Assembly: GCF_008704935.1 (NCBI RefSeq)
Contig: NZ_CP023692.1
Span: 4,454,001 to 4,518,000, forward strand
Length of the DNA stretch: 64,000 nt
Direction: 5' to 3'
Source: Streptomyces vinaceus
Lineage (GTDB): Bacteria; Actinomycetota; Actinomycetes; Streptomycetales; Streptomycetaceae
Shown: piece after piece, positions 31,705 to 40,219 of the stretch
How positions within the stretch are numbered: the stretch's first letter is position 1
Layout of the letters: each line of letters begins with the position of its first letter
The notes under the pieces: model-generated
What the model was told of the DNA's origin: nothing
Seen by the model: only the letters and a program-made list of their open reading frames with translations
Database searches by the model: none
Made by a program: the position numbers and the translations under genes

Positions 31705-32550
31705 TCAGAGCGAGGCGATGACGCGGTCCGCGAGGATGTAGACGTTGTCGTCCGGGTCCTGGGCGTCGCCGCAGGAGAAGGTCAGCGCATAGGCGCCCGA
31801 GATGCCGGAGCCGCCCAGCAGGACCGGCGCGGTGCCCGAACGCAGCGCCTCGGCGAGGCGCTCCGCCGTCTCCCGGTGGCCCGGGGTCATGCACAGCGTG
31901 GTGCCGTCGGTGAACACGTACACGTCGAGGGTGCCCAGCGGCCCGGGGCGGACGTCCGCGAGGGCCGTACGGGCCTCCGCGAGCTCCTCCAGGCGCGAGA
32001 CGGTGCGCTCGTGGTCGGCGCCGGGGGCCGGAGCCTGGACCGGTACGAAGTCGGGGTGTGAGGGGTGGCGCCGGCGGGCGGCGGCCAGCTCGGCCGAGTC
32101 CTCGGGATACTCGTCGACGGCTTCGTCGCCCAGCACCGGCTCCAGACCCACCAGGTCGGCCTGGCGGGGCAGGAAGACGGCCGGGCCGTCCTCACCGAGG
32201 CCGGGCAGGCCGCCGAGCAGCGAGGTAGGGGTGTCCCCGGCGAAGCGAGGGGAAGCGTCCGCGGCGTCGCGCGCCTCCTGCGCGGCCCAGAAGGCCCGGG
32301 CCTCGGCGAGCTCGCGCTCGCGCTCCTCGGCCAGGGCCTCGGCCACGGCGGCTCGTATCTCGGCGGCGGGGGACTGGACGGCACTGCGGGCGTGCGGGAC
32401 GGTCGTGCCGCGGGTGTGGGCGGGCGTCGCCAGCTCACCGCGGAGGGCCGTCACCTGCTTGCGCAGGCCGTGTACGGCGTGCAGCGCAGCAGCGCCCACG
32501 GCCGCGGCGGCGGCCGTGGTCAGCAGCAGGGCAAGAGACATGGCGCTCAC
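31705..32550 (-). CDS. Membrane-anchored protein, unknown function
   Basis: 281 residues: one N-terminal membrane helix (LALLLTTAAAAAVGAAAL), a helical Ala/Glu-rich stretch (AEIRAAVAEALAEERERELAEARAFWAAQEARD, coiled-coil-like), then a C-terminal domain of about 120 residues ending TFSCGDAQDPDDNVYILADRVIASL. The cytosolic C-domain shows alternating beta-strand-like segments (TLDVYVFTDGTTLCMTPG, APVLLGGSGISGAYALTFSCG) but I do not recognise a family. GTG 32550 follows CAGGAG at seven bases. A long non-coding region lies upstream. Confidence 0.82.
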   Translation of the reverse strand: MSAMSLALLLTTAAAAAVGAAALHAVHGLRKQVTALRGELATPAHTRGTTVPHARSAVQSPAAEIRAAVAEALAEERERELAEARAFWAAQEARDAADASPRFAGDTPTSLLGGLPGLGEDGPAVFLPRQADLVGLEPVLGDEAVDEYPEDSAELAAARRRHPSHPDFVPVQAPAPGADHERTVSRLEELAEARTALADVRPGPLGTLDVYVFTDGTTLCMTPGHRETAERLAEALRSGTAPVLLGGSGISGAYALTFSCGDAQDPDDNVYILADRVIASL

Positions 32551-32701
32551 TGACTAACTCCTGGTTGATTCGATCCCCCGACTTCCTACATCAGAGTGTC
32601 CTGACCTGGGAATGGCGTGCAGTGCATTACGTCACGAATTGGACAGGGCTTTCGTCACACGGGGCCCCTGCAAAACTGCTCTGACCTGCGCAAATGCCGA
32701 A

Positions 32702-32730
32702 CCCCCAGGACGAAGGTCACATCCTGGGGG
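32702..32730. other. 9-bp perfect hairpin
   Basis: Arms CCCCCAGGA (32702-32710) and TCCTGGGGG (32722-32730) with an 11-base loop. Together with the hairpin at 32778 it may mark a small RNA. Confidence 0.5.
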
Positions 32731-32777
32731 AGATTCGGTCACAGGTCGGCCGCGACGGGGTTGGATCCGGCGCCGTT

Positions 32778-32812
32778 ACGCCGCAAGGGATCAAGCGGAA
32801 CCCTTGCGGCGT
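32778..32812. terminator. 12-bp perfect hairpin, possible terminator
   Basis: Arms ACGCCGCAAGGG (32778-32789) and CCCTTGCGGCGT (32801-32812), loop of 11 bases. It could end a short plus-strand transcript or the minus-strand thiolase message. Confidence 0.45.
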
Positions 32813-32841
32813 CTGGACGCCGAACGGGCTCAGCTCAGGCT

Positions 32842-33071
32842 GCTCCGGCTCAGCTCAGGCGCTCGCCTCTCTTGGTCGCGCTGATCCTCGCCACCGCTGC
32901 GGGCAGGTGCCGCCGTTCGTTCCTCACGGCGACCCCTACCCTCCGCTCCGGCTCAGCTCAGGCGCTCGCCTCTCTTGGTCGCGCTGATCCTCGCCACCGC
33001 TGCGGGCAGGTGCCGCCGTTCGTTCCTCACGGCGACCCCTACCCTCCGCTCCGGCTCAGCTCAGGCGCTCG
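32842..33071. repeat. 103-bp direct tandem repeat (two full copies and a partial third)
   Basis: Copy 1 is 32842-32944 and copy 2 is 32945-33047. They look identical by eye. A partial third copy (33048-33071, 24 bp) contains the stop and last codons of the thiolase gene. The core GGCTCAGCTCAGGC also occurs once more just upstream (about 32827). This is a recent tandem duplication that started within the thiolase 3' end. Confidence 0.9.
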
Positions 33072-34276
33072 ATGACCATCGCCATGCCCTGGCCGCCGCC
33101 CACGCACATCGTTTCGAGGCCGAACTGCTTGTCGTGGAACTGCAGGCTGTTGATCAGCGTGCCGGTGATGCGGGCGCCGGTCATGCCGAACGGGTGGCCG
33201 ACCGCGATGGCGCCGCCGTTGACGTTCAGCTTCTCCAGCGGGATCTCCAGGTCGCGGTACGACGGGATGACCTGGGCCGCGAAGGCCTCGTTGATCTCGA
33301 ACAGGTCGATGTCGCCCACGGTCAGGCCGGCGCGCTTCAGGGCCTGCTTCGACGCCTCGACCGGGCCGAGGCCCATGATCTCGGGGGAGAGGCCGGTGAC
33401 GCCGGTGGAGACGATCCGCGCCAGCGGGGTCAGGCCCAGCTCCCGCGCCTTGGTGTCGCTCATGATGACCAGCGCGGCGGCGCCGTCGTTGAGCGGGCAG
33501 CAGTTGGCGGCCGTGACCAGGCCGTCGGGGCGGAAGACGGGCTTGAGGCCCTGGACGCCCTCCAGGGTCACGCCGGCGCGCGGGCCGTCGTCGGCGGAGA
33601 CGACGGTGCCGTCCGGGGTGGTGACCGGGGTGATCTCCCGCTCCCAGAAGCCGTTCTTGATGGCGGCCTCGGCGAGGTTCTGCGAGCGGACGCCGAACTC
33701 GTCCATGTCCTGGCGGGTCACGCCCTTGACCCGGGCCAGGTTCTCGGCGGTCTGGCCCATCGCGATGTACGCGTCGGGGACGAGGCCGTCCTCGCGCGGG
33801 TCGTGCCAGGAGGAACCCTCGCTCTGCGCGACGGCGGCCGTACGGGCCTCCGCCTCGGCGAAGAGCGGGTTGTGGGTGTCGGGCCAGGAGTCGGAGTTGC
33901 CCTTGGCGAACCGCGAGACCATCTCGACGCCGGCCGAGATGAAGACGTCGCCCTCGCCGGCCTTGATGGCGTGCAGCGCCATGCGGGAGGTCTGGAGGGA
34001 GGAGGAGCAGTAGCGGGTGATCGTGGTGCCGGGCAGGTAGTCCATGCCCATCTGCACGGCCACGATGCGGGCCAGGTTGTTGCCCTGCTCGCCGCCGGGC
34101 AGGCCGCAGCCGAGCATCAGGTCGTCGATCTGGCGCGGGTCCAGCTCGGGGACCTTGGCGAGGGCGGCCTGGATGATCGTGGCGGTCAGGTCGTCCGGAC
34201 GCACGTCCTTGAGGGAGCCCTTGAAGGCGCGCCCGATGGGGGAGCGGGCGGTGGAAACGATGACTGCTTCGGGCAT
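33056..34276 (-). CDS. Acetyl-CoA C-acetyltransferase / thiolase
   Basis: 406-residue thiolase, joining two acetyl-CoA or cleaving beta-ketoacyl-CoA in fatty-acid metabolism. Nucleophilic Cys near residue 90 (RYCSSSLQTSRMA), NEAFAAQ, NVNGGAIAVGHPFGMTGAR with the catalytic His, and CVGGGQGMAMVIERLS at the C-terminus. The length is normal. ATG 34276 (MPEAVIVSTARSPIGRAFKG) is chosen over the in-frame start at 34321. The stop and last three or four codons are inside the partial 103-bp repeat, so the repeat has not altered the coding part. Confidence 0.95.
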   Translation of the reverse strand: MPEAVIVSTARSPIGRAFKGSLKDVRPDDLTATIIQAALAKVPELDPRQIDDLMLGCGLPGGEQGNNLARIVAVQMGMDYLPGTTITRYCSSSLQTSRMALHAIKAGEGDVFISAGVEMVSRFAKGNSDSWPDTHNPLFAEAEARTAAVAQSEGSSWHDPREDGLVPDAYIAMGQTAENLARVKGVTRQDMDEFGVRSQNLAEAAIKNGFWEREITPVTTPDGTVVSADDGPRAGVTLEGVQGLKPVFRPDGLVTAANCCPLNDGAAALVIMSDTKARELGLTPLARIVSTGVTGLSPEIMGLGPVEASKQALKRAGLTVGDIDLFEINEAFAAQVIPSYRDLEIPLEKLNVNGGAIAVGHPFGMTGARITGTLINSLQFHDKQFGLETMCVGGGQGMAMVIERLS

Positions 34277-34435
34277 CGGGGCTCCAAGGGGGGTGAGTTG
34301 CGGCTCGTTGCTGGACCGCAAGCGAAGTTACCGGCCCGTACGGTCGAGGTCACCGGCTCGGGCGTGTGATGCCGGTCGCTCCGCGGGTGGAACGCGCCGG
34401 GCCGGCCGTCTGTTCCGGCCCGCGGACGCGCCCCG

Positions 34436-34473
34436 GGGGCCGGGGCCGCCACCCGGGCGGCGGCCCCGGCCCC
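34436..34473 (-). terminator. Hairpin terminator after SGNH hydrolase
   Basis: Perfect 15-bp inverted repeat (34436-34450 and 34459-34473) just past the stop of the minus-strand gene at 34487. Confidence 0.7.
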
Positions 34474-34486
34474 GCGGCGGCGGACC

Positions 34487-35560
34487 TCAGCCCGGGGACG
34501 GGGTGTCGGCCCGCGGCGGGGACCCGGCCCCCGCCGGGGAGGCCGGAGCGGCCGCCAGGTCCTCGGCCGGGACCCGCCTGCGGCGGCGGTGCTTGAGCAG
34601 GGCCCACGGCCCGCGGGCCGGGGTGACCTCCGTGCCCGCCTGCCCGGCGGCGGCCGACGCCGCCTTGGCCACCGGCAGCATGTCCTCGTCCCGCGCCACC
34701 TCCAGCCGGTCCGACTCGGGCCACAGGGACAGCGCCGCGCACAGCGTGGGCAGGACGGCCATGGCCGCCGTCGCGTAGCCCTCCGCCGAGGGGTGGTACG
34801 AGTCCGGGCCGAACATCTCGCGCGGGTTCGCCGCGAACTCCGGGCCCAGCAGGTCACCCATCGAGACCGTACGGGCCCCCAGCGCGACGACCCCTATCGT
34901 CTGCGCGGCGGCCAGCTGGCGCGAGACCCGCCGGGCCAGCCAGCGCAGCGGCTGGTAGACCGGCTCGATGGTGCCCAGGTCGGGGCAGGTGCCGACCACC
35001 ACTTCGGAGCCGGCGAGCCGCAGTCTCCGTACCGCCGAGGTCAGGTGGCGCACCGACTGCGTCGGCGGCATCCGCCGCGTCACGTCGTTCGCGCCGATCA
35101 TGATCACGCATACGTGCGGCGGGGGCAGCTCCCCGTCCAGGAGCAGCCCCGCCTGCCGGTCGAGATCGTCGGACATGGCCCCCGAGACGGCCACGTTCCG
35201 CAGCTCCACCGGCCGCTCGGCCACCGCCGCCAGCCCCGAGGCGAGCAGCGCGGCCGGGGTCTGTCTGGCTCTGCGCACGCCGAGTCCCGCGGCCGTGGAG
35301 TCGCCCAGCATGCCGAGCCGCAGCGGCCCCGCGTCGGGATCCGGACCGGCGGCGAGCAGCGCCGCGAACTCGCTCCCGTACAGCCCGTCCGCCCGCGGCG
35401 GATCGCCGAGCCCGGTGCCCACCGTCCGCTTCGCGAACTGGACCTCCGCCAGCACCAGCCCCACGGCGGCGACCCCGACCAGCCCGAGCCCGCCTCCGCC
35501 GTACGCCGCGCCCGCCGCGATCCGGCGGGCCGTCCTCGCCCTGGACACCCCTCCAGCCAC
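34487..35560 (-). CDS. Membrane-anchored SGNH/GDSL-like hydrolase
   Basis: 357 residues. One N-terminal membrane helix (GGGLGLVGVAAVGLVLAEVQF), then an SGNH hydrolase fold: block I LGMLGDSTAAGLG (Ser in GDS), block III IMIGANDVTRR (GxND), and block V PDSYHPSAEGY (DxxH). It is therefore a likely esterase or lipase facing outward. The C-terminal 60 residues are Ala/Pro-rich and charged. GTG 35560 has a purine-rich GGAAGGGAAG just upstream. It is divergent from cystathionine beta-synthase. Confidence 0.9.
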   Translation of the reverse strand: MAGGVSRARTARRIAAGAAYGGGGLGLVGVAAVGLVLAEVQFAKRTVGTGLGDPPRADGLYGSEFAALLAAGPDPDAGPLRLGMLGDSTAAGLGVRRARQTPAALLASGLAAVAERPVELRNVAVSGAMSDDLDRQAGLLLDGELPPPHVCVIMIGANDVTRRMPPTQSVRHLTSAVRRLRLAGSEVVVGTCPDLGTIEPVYQPLRWLARRVSRQLAAAQTIGVVALGARTVSMGDLLGPEFAANPREMFGPDSYHPSAEGYATAAMAVLPTLCAALSLWPESDRLEVARDEDMLPVAKAASAAAGQAGTEVTPARGPWALLKHRRRRRVPAEDLAAAPASPAGAGSPPRADTPSPG

Positions 35561-35682
35561 CTTCCCTTCCTGCCGGGTCCCGATGACCTACCTGCCCCGT
35601 ACTGACGGTCGGCCAATCCCTTTCCGCATAGTCTGGCGGGACCTCCCGGAGAACCCGTGGAGTCCCCTCCCTGGAGAACATG

Positions 35683-37065
35683 GTGCAATTCCACGACTCG
35701 ATGATCAGCCTCGTCGGCAACACCCCGCTGGTGAAGCTCAACCGTGTGACCGAAGGCCTGCAGGCCACCGTCCTTGCCAAGGTCGAGTACTTCAATCCCG
35801 GTGGATCCGTTAAGGACCGGATCGCCGTCCGGATGATCGAGGCCGCCGAGCAGAGCGGTGCCCTCAAGCCCGGTGGCACCATCGTGGAGCCCACCAGCGG
35901 CAACACCGGTGTAGGACTCGCCATCGTCGCCCAGCAGAAGGGCTACAAGTGCATCTTCGTCTGCCCTGACAAGGTGTCCATGGACAAGATCAACGTGATG
36001 CGCGCGTACGGAGCCGAGGTGGTGGTCTGCCCGACCGCCGTCGACCCGGAGCACCCGGACTCGTACTACAACGTCTCCGACCGCCTCGCGCGCGAGCCCG
36101 GCGCCTGGAAGCCCGACCAGTACAGCAACCCGAACAACCCCCGTTCGCACTACGAAACCACCGGTCCCGAGCTGTGGGACCAGACGGAGGGGAAGATCAC
36201 CCACTTCGTCGCGGGCGTCGGCACCGGCGGCACGATTTCGGGTACCGGCAACTACCTCAAGGAGGTGTCCGGCGGCAAGGTCAAGGTCATCGGCGCCGAC
36301 CCCGAGGGCTCGGTCTACTCCGGCGGCTCGGGCCGGCCGTACCTGGTCGAGGGCGTCGGCGAGGACTTCTGGCCGACCGCGTACGACCCGAACGTGACGG
36401 ACGAGATCATCGCGGTGTCCGACAAGGACTCCTTCCAGATGACCCGCCGCCTCGCCAAGGAGGAGGGCCTGCTCGTCGGCGGCTCCTGCGGCATGGCGGT
36501 CGTCGCGGCGCTGAAGGCCGCCGAGGGGCTCGGCCCGGACGACGTGGTCGTCGTCCTGCTGCCGGACAGCGGCCGCGGCTACCTCAGCAAGATCTTCAGC
36601 GACGAGTGGATGGCGGGACACGGCTTCCTGGAGGAGGCCGGCCCGGCGGCCCGCATCGGCGACGTGCTGAACGACAAGGAGGGCGGCATCCCCTCCCTCG
36701 TCCACATGCACCCCGAGGAGACCGTGGGCGAGGCCATCGACGTGCTGCGCGAGTACGGCGTCTCGCAGATGCCGATCGTCAAGCCCGGCGCGGGCCACCC
36801 GGACGTGATGGCCGCCGAGGTCATCGGCTCGGTCGTGGAGAAGGAGCTGCTGGCGGCGCTGTTCGCCAAGCAGGCCTCGCTGTCCGACCCACTGGAGAAG
36901 CACATGAGCCGGCCGCTGCCGCAGGTCGGTTCGGGCGAGCCGGTCTCGGAGCTGATGTCCGTACTGGGCGAGGCGGACGCGGCGATCGTGCTGGTCGAGG
37001 GCAAGCCGACCGGCGTGGTGAGCCGTCAGGACCTGCTGGCGTTCCTCGCCAAGGGCGCGAAGTAG
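35683..37065 (+). CDS. Cystathionine beta-synthase
   Basis: PLP enzyme of transsulfuration, joining serine (or O-acetylserine) and homocysteine. About 460 residues: catalytic PLP domain with Lys near 44 (GGSVKDRIAVRM), SGNTGVG, and GTGGTISGTG, followed by a pair of CBS domains (~340-455, SLVHMHPEETVGEAIDVLREYGVSQMPIV and SVLGEADAAIVLVEGKPTGVVSRQDLLAFL). GTG 35683 is chosen over ATG 35680 because GGAG is only three bases from the ATG but six from the GTG. CBS domains may sense adenosyl ligands. No haem-binding N-terminal domain is present. Confidence 0.95.
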   Translation: MQFHDSMISLVGNTPLVKLNRVTEGLQATVLAKVEYFNPGGSVKDRIAVRMIEAAEQSGALKPGGTIVEPTSGNTGVGLAIVAQQKGYKCIFVCPDKVSMDKINVMRAYGAEVVVCPTAVDPEHPDSYYNVSDRLAREPGAWKPDQYSNPNNPRSHYETTGPELWDQTEGKITHFVAGVGTGGTISGTGNYLKEVSGGKVKVIGADPEGSVYSGGSGRPYLVEGVGEDFWPTAYDPNVTDEIIAVSDKDSFQMTRRLAKEEGLLVGGSCGMAVVAALKAAEGLGPDDVVVVLLPDSGRGYLSKIFSDEWMAGHGFLEEAGPAARIGDVLNDKEGGIPSLVHMHPEETVGEAIDVLREYGVSQMPIVKPGAGHPDVMAAEVIGSVVEKELLAALFAKQASLSDPLEKHMSRPLPQVGSGEPVSELMSVLGEADAAIVLVEGKPTGVVSRQDLLAFLAKGAK

Positions 37066-37388
37066 CCGCGAAGTGCCGGGGAGCCGTGGCGCGATGACGC
37101 CGTGCCGGGCCGTCGCACAAACGGTACGGGCCCGTCATGTGGCGGCAGCACCGGCTTAACACGGCTCCGGCACAGTGGTGGTTGTCGGCAGGGAACGCGC
37201 GAAGCTCCCGGCCGGCACCACCGAACGGCGTTGGCGTACTTCCGGAGCGGCTCCCGGACCGCGTGAACGCCACGGACGCGGACGGCCCTGACCCGGCCCG
37301 TGTCCTTCGCGGGGACCGCCGTCGTCCCGCCCCTCGCTCCGACGCGAGGGTGCGGCGGTCCCCGCGCACACCCTTGTGGTCCGGTGCG
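37066..37388. other. 323-base gap, mainly a nested terminator
   Basis: Contains a large nested hairpin at 37308-37366 and otherwise GC-rich sequence with no gene and no clear promoter. Confidence 0.6.
37308..37366. terminator. Large nested bidirectional terminator
   Basis: Outer arms 37308-37321 and 37353-37366 form a perfect 14-bp stem. Inside is a second perfect 7-bp stem (37331-37337 and 37344-37350). It lies between the convergent CBS gene and the membrane-protein gene at 37389. Confidence 0.75.
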
Positions 37389-37766
37389 TCACTCGGCCTT
37401 GTCGCGCAGGCGCAGGCGCAGGTGCTTCCTCGCGTGGATGAAGTTCACGCCGAGTACGCCCGCCCAGGCGACCAGCAGGCCGCTGAGCCCCGCCTGCGCG
37501 GCGCCGATCGCCGACAGCGGGATCGCGAGGACCAGCGTGACGACGGCGAAGCCGAAGCGCTCGCCGAAACCGCCGTCCAGCGGGGCCGGCCGGCCGGCCG
37601 GGCCGCCGCGGGCGGCGGCCAGGCGCTCCTCGGCCAGCCTGCGCCGGACCTGGGTGTCGACCTTCTCCACGAAGGAGTCCACGAGCGCGGCCTCGTAGTC
37701 CGGCCCCAGCTCGCGCCGGGCGTCCAACGTCGCGTCGAGTTCCTTCTTCAGCTCCTGGGACTCCAT
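37389..37766 (-). CDS. Small integral membrane protein, unknown function
   Basis: 125 residues: a charged helical N-terminal half (ESQELKKELDATLDARRELGPDYEAALVDSFVEKVDTQVRRRLAEE), two hydrophobic segments (GFAVVTLVLAIPLSAIGAAQAGLSGLLVAWAGVLGVNFIH) and a basic C-terminus. This matches a short conserved actinobacterial membrane protein type but no function is known. ATG 37766 has no ribosome site and lies 6 bases after TACGCT on the minus strand, suggesting a leaderless mRNA. The much longer frame to 38525 runs antisense through the next gene and is not used. Confidence 0.82.
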   Translation of the reverse strand: MESQELKKELDATLDARRELGPDYEAALVDSFVEKVDTQVRRRLAEERLAAARGGPAGRPAPLDGGFGERFGFAVVTLVLAIPLSAIGAAQAGLSGLLVAWAGVLGVNFIHARKHLRLRLRDKAE

Positions 37767-37893
37767 GCGCCCAGCGTAGGAACGGCCGGCGGCCCGGACA
37801 CTGGGGTTAGCCCCCGTATCCCCGCCCGGCACGTCTCGCGGAGCGGTCCGCGGCTTGCCGTGCTGCATAAGCGCATGCAGAGTGCTCGATGAC

Positions 37894-37903
37894 TGAATAT
37901 TCA
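37894..37903. promoter_or_regulatory. Palindrome TGAATATTCA upstream of RpiR regulator
   Basis: Perfect 10-bp palindrome, 19 bases before the RpiR start. A close variant (CTGAAT-CT-ATTCAG) lies before hutU. Candidate autoregulatory operator. Confidence 0.55.
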
Positions 37904-37922
37904 CGGGGACGGAGGGGTCGGG

Positions 37923-38768
37923 ATGAGCGACAGCCCGGCAGCGCGGCTGCAGAAGCTGTTCGAGGGGCACCGGCTGACGCCCACCCAGCGGCGGATCGCC
38001 CACTGCATGGTGCGCGGGGCGGCCGACGTGCCGTTCCTGTCGAGCGTCGAGCTCGCCGACCTGGCCGGGGTGAGCCAGCCGTCCGTGACCCGCTTCGCGG
38101 TGGCGCTCGGCTTCGACGGCTATCCGGCGCTGCGCCGGCACCTGCGCGAGGTGGCTCCCGCCGAGCGCGCCGCGGCCGCCGCGCAGGAGGACGCGTACAA
38201 CGAGTACCAGCAGGCCGTCCAGGGCGAGATCGAGAACCTGCGGCAGCTGTCGGCGATGCTCGCCGATCCTTCGCCGGTCGAGGAGGCGGGCCGGGTGCTG
38301 GCCGGGTCCCGTCCGCTGCCCGTACTGGGACTGCGCGCCGCGTCCTCGCAGGCGCGCGGGTTCGCGTACTTCGCCGCCAAGGTGCATCCGGACGTACGGC
38401 TGCTCGACGAGGGCGGCTCGATGCTCGCCGACCGGATCGACGCGGCGGCGGGGGCGGGGGCCTCGGCCCTGTTGTGCTTCGCGCTGCCGCGTCATCCGCG
38501 GGAGGTGGCGGAGGCGCTGGACCACGCGCGCGAGGCGGGGCTGAAGGTGGTGACGGTCGCCGATTCGGCCTTCGCTCCGGTGGCCCGCTCCTCGGACCTG
38601 CTGATCCCGGCGCCGGTCGGCACGGGCCTCGCCTTCGACACGGCCTGCGCGCCGATGCTGCTGGGCCGGGTCCTCCTGGAGGCGATGGCCGACGCCCTCC
38701 CCGACGCCCAGGCCCGCCTGGAGGCCTTCGACGCCCGGGCGGCGGCGCGGGGCCTGTTCGTGGAGTGA
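37923..38768 (+). CDS. MurR/RpiR-family transcriptional regulator
   Basis: 281 residues: N-terminal winged-helix (LTPTQRRIAHCMVRGAADVPFLSSVELADLAGVSQPSVTRFAVALGFDGYPALRRHL, with SQPSVTRFA as the recognition helix) and a C-terminal SIS domain that senses a sugar phosphate or similar ligand. It is 1.5 kb from the hut operon and shares a palindrome type with the hutU upstream region, suggesting histidine or another hut compound as the signal. RpiR-type HutR proteins are known to control hut genes in other bacteria. ATG 37923 follows GGAGGGG. Confidence 0.92.
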   Translation: MSDSPAARLQKLFEGHRLTPTQRRIAHCMVRGAADVPFLSSVELADLAGVSQPSVTRFAVALGFDGYPALRRHLREVAPAERAAAAAQEDAYNEYQQAVQGEIENLRQLSAMLADPSPVEEAGRVLAGSRPLPVLGLRAASSQARGFAYFAAKVHPDVRLLDEGGSMLADRIDAAAGAGASALLCFALPRHPREVAEALDHAREAGLKVVTVADSAFAPVARSSDLLIPAPVGTGLAFDTACAPMLLGRVLLEAMADALPDAQARLEAFDARAAARGLFVE

Positions 38769-38798
38769 CCCCCGGGCCCCGGACCCCCGGCCCCCGGG

Positions 38799-40151
38799 CT
38801 ACAGCAGCGCGTCGCGCAGGGGGCCGCCGGATTCGGCGACGATCTCCGCGAGGGACTGGGCGGGGCGGACCTCCGCGAAGCGGACCCCGCCCTCCGGGGT
38901 GACCGTGAAGCCGTGCACCGCCGGGCGCGGGAGGCTGTTGTAGCCGTAGTGGGCGGTGAAGAAGTACGCGCCGGTGTCCGGGACGCCGATCAGGTCGCCC
39001 GGGGCCAGCGGCGGCAGCTCCCGGGCCGTCGCCAGGAGGTCCCCCGCGAAGCAGGCCGGACCGGCCACGTCCTGGGCCACCGGGTCGCCGTCCTTCGGGG
39101 CCCCCTTGGCGTCGTACGGCAGGATCCGCAGCGGCCACTGGGCCGGGGCGTAGACCGTCCGGGTCGCCAGCTGCACCCCCGCGTGGGTGAGCGCGATCGG
39201 CCGGGCCCCCGTGCTCTTGGTGTACTCGACCCGGGCCAGCACCAGCCCGTGCTTGGCCAGCAGCGACCGGCCGAACTCCGTCACCAGCCCGTACCCGCCG
39301 TCGAAGAGCGCGGGCACCGCCTCGCGCAGCGCGCCGACGTACTGCGCGTACGTCGGCGCCCGCTCGTCCGAGGCGAAGTTCACGGGCAGGCCGCCCCCGA
39401 TGTCGAGGGTGTCGACCTGGCGCCGGCCGGCCGCCGCGTTGATCTCCTCGGCGAGGTCGTGGAGGTCCCGCACCCCTTGCGCGATCAGGGGGAGGGGGAC
39501 GCCCTGGGAGCCCGAGTGGACGTGCAGCCGGGTCAGCCACGGGCGGTCGAGGTAGGCGCGGACCAGCCGGTCACGGGCTCCGGGGTCGCGCAGGGCGACG
39601 CCGAACTTCGAGGTCGCCGTGGCCGTGGACAGGGCGCCGATGGTGCCGGCCCCGGTCTGGGGGTTGATCCGCACGCCGATCGGGGACCGGACCGGTCCCG
39701 CGCCGACCAGGGCGTCGAGCCGTTCCAGTTCCTGGAGGTTGTCGGCGTTGACGGCGACGCCCAGCGCCAGGGCCTCGCGCAGCTCGGCCGCCGTCTTGGC
39801 GGGGGAGTCCAGCACGGTCCGGGCGGCCGGTACCCCGGCCGCCCGGGCCAGCGCCAGCTCGCCGGGGCCGGCCACCTCGCAGCCGATCCCGGCCTCCGCC
39901 AGCAGCCGCAGCACCGGCACCAGCGGGCAGGCCTTCACCGCGAAGGCGTGCAAGGCGGGGGTGCCGGGCGCCAGCGCGGCCTCGAAGGCATCCTTCAGGG
40001 CGGCGGCGGAGGCCCGGATCCCGGCCGTGTCCAGCAGGCAGACCAGCGGCGGCGCCTCGTCTGTCCCGCCCACCAGGCCCTGCTCCACCGCGGCCCGTAC
40101 GGCCAGGTCCCGGCGCGCGGCGGCGCGCTGTGTGTGCATCTCGGCAGCCAT
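38799..40151 (-). CDS. PLP-dependent group III decarboxylase (diaminopimelate/ornithine-type)
   Basis: 450 residues. TIM-barrel decarboxylase of the alanine-racemase fold: PLP Lys near residue 73 (HAFAVKACP), HSGSQG, DIGGGLPVNF, EFGRSLLAKHG, and active-site CFAGDLLA with DTGAYFFTAHYGYN. It resembles DAP decarboxylase LysA in the C-terminal EFGR/GAYF region, but CFAGD replaces the usual CESGD, so specificity may differ. It could act on another basic or amino-dicarboxylic substrate. ATG 40151. It is divergent from hutU and shares its 104-base upstream region, so it may be regulated with hut. Confidence 0.85.
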   Translation of the reverse strand: MAAEMHTQRAAARRDLAVRAAVEQGLVGGTDEAPPLVCLLDTAGIRASAAALKDAFEAALAPGTPALHAFAVKACPLVPVLRLLAEAGIGCEVAGPGELALARAAGVPAARTVLDSPAKTAAELREALALGVAVNADNLQELERLDALVGAGPVRSPIGVRINPQTGAGTIGALSTATATSKFGVALRDPGARDRLVRAYLDRPWLTRLHVHSGSQGVPLPLIAQGVRDLHDLAEEINAAAGRRQVDTLDIGGGLPVNFASDERAPTYAQYVGALREAVPALFDGGYGLVTEFGRSLLAKHGLVLARVEYTKSTGARPIALTHAGVQLATRTVYAPAQWPLRILPYDAKGAPKDGDPVAQDVAGPACFAGDLLATARELPPLAPGDLIGVPDTGAYFFTAHYGYNSLPRPAVHGFTVTPEGGVRFAEVRPAQSLAEIVAESGGPLRDALL

Positions 40152-40190
40152 GTCCGCCAGCCAATCATCCGGCGGGTCGGCCCGCAGCTG

Positions 40191-40219
40191 TTGACTGAAT
40201 CTATTCAGGGAGCCAGGAT
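40191..40219 (+). promoter_or_regulatory. hutU promoter with overlapping operator
   Basis: TTGACT (40191-40196) and CAGGAT (40214-40219), 17-base spacer. The palindrome CTGAAT-CT-ATTCAG (40195-40208) covers the -35/spacer. A second half-site-like TGAATAGATT lies at 40221-40230. Probable repressor site for the RpiR protein at 37923. Confidence 0.55.

Larger units (their letters stand above)
32551..33055. other. 505-base gap with two hairpins and 103-bp tandem repeats
   Basis: No gene is supported. It holds the upstream region of the minus gene at 32550, a 15-mer shared with the rpf leader (32684-32698), perfect hairpins at 32702-32730 and 32778-32812, and the tandem repeat array at 32842-33071 which reaches into the thiolase stop. 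Confidence 0.7.

Noticed and set aside
37767-38525. Extension of the minus-strand membrane protein to 38525
   Set aside because: The added part runs antisense through the RpiR gene and has no domain; the short form starting at 37766 has a clear boundary.
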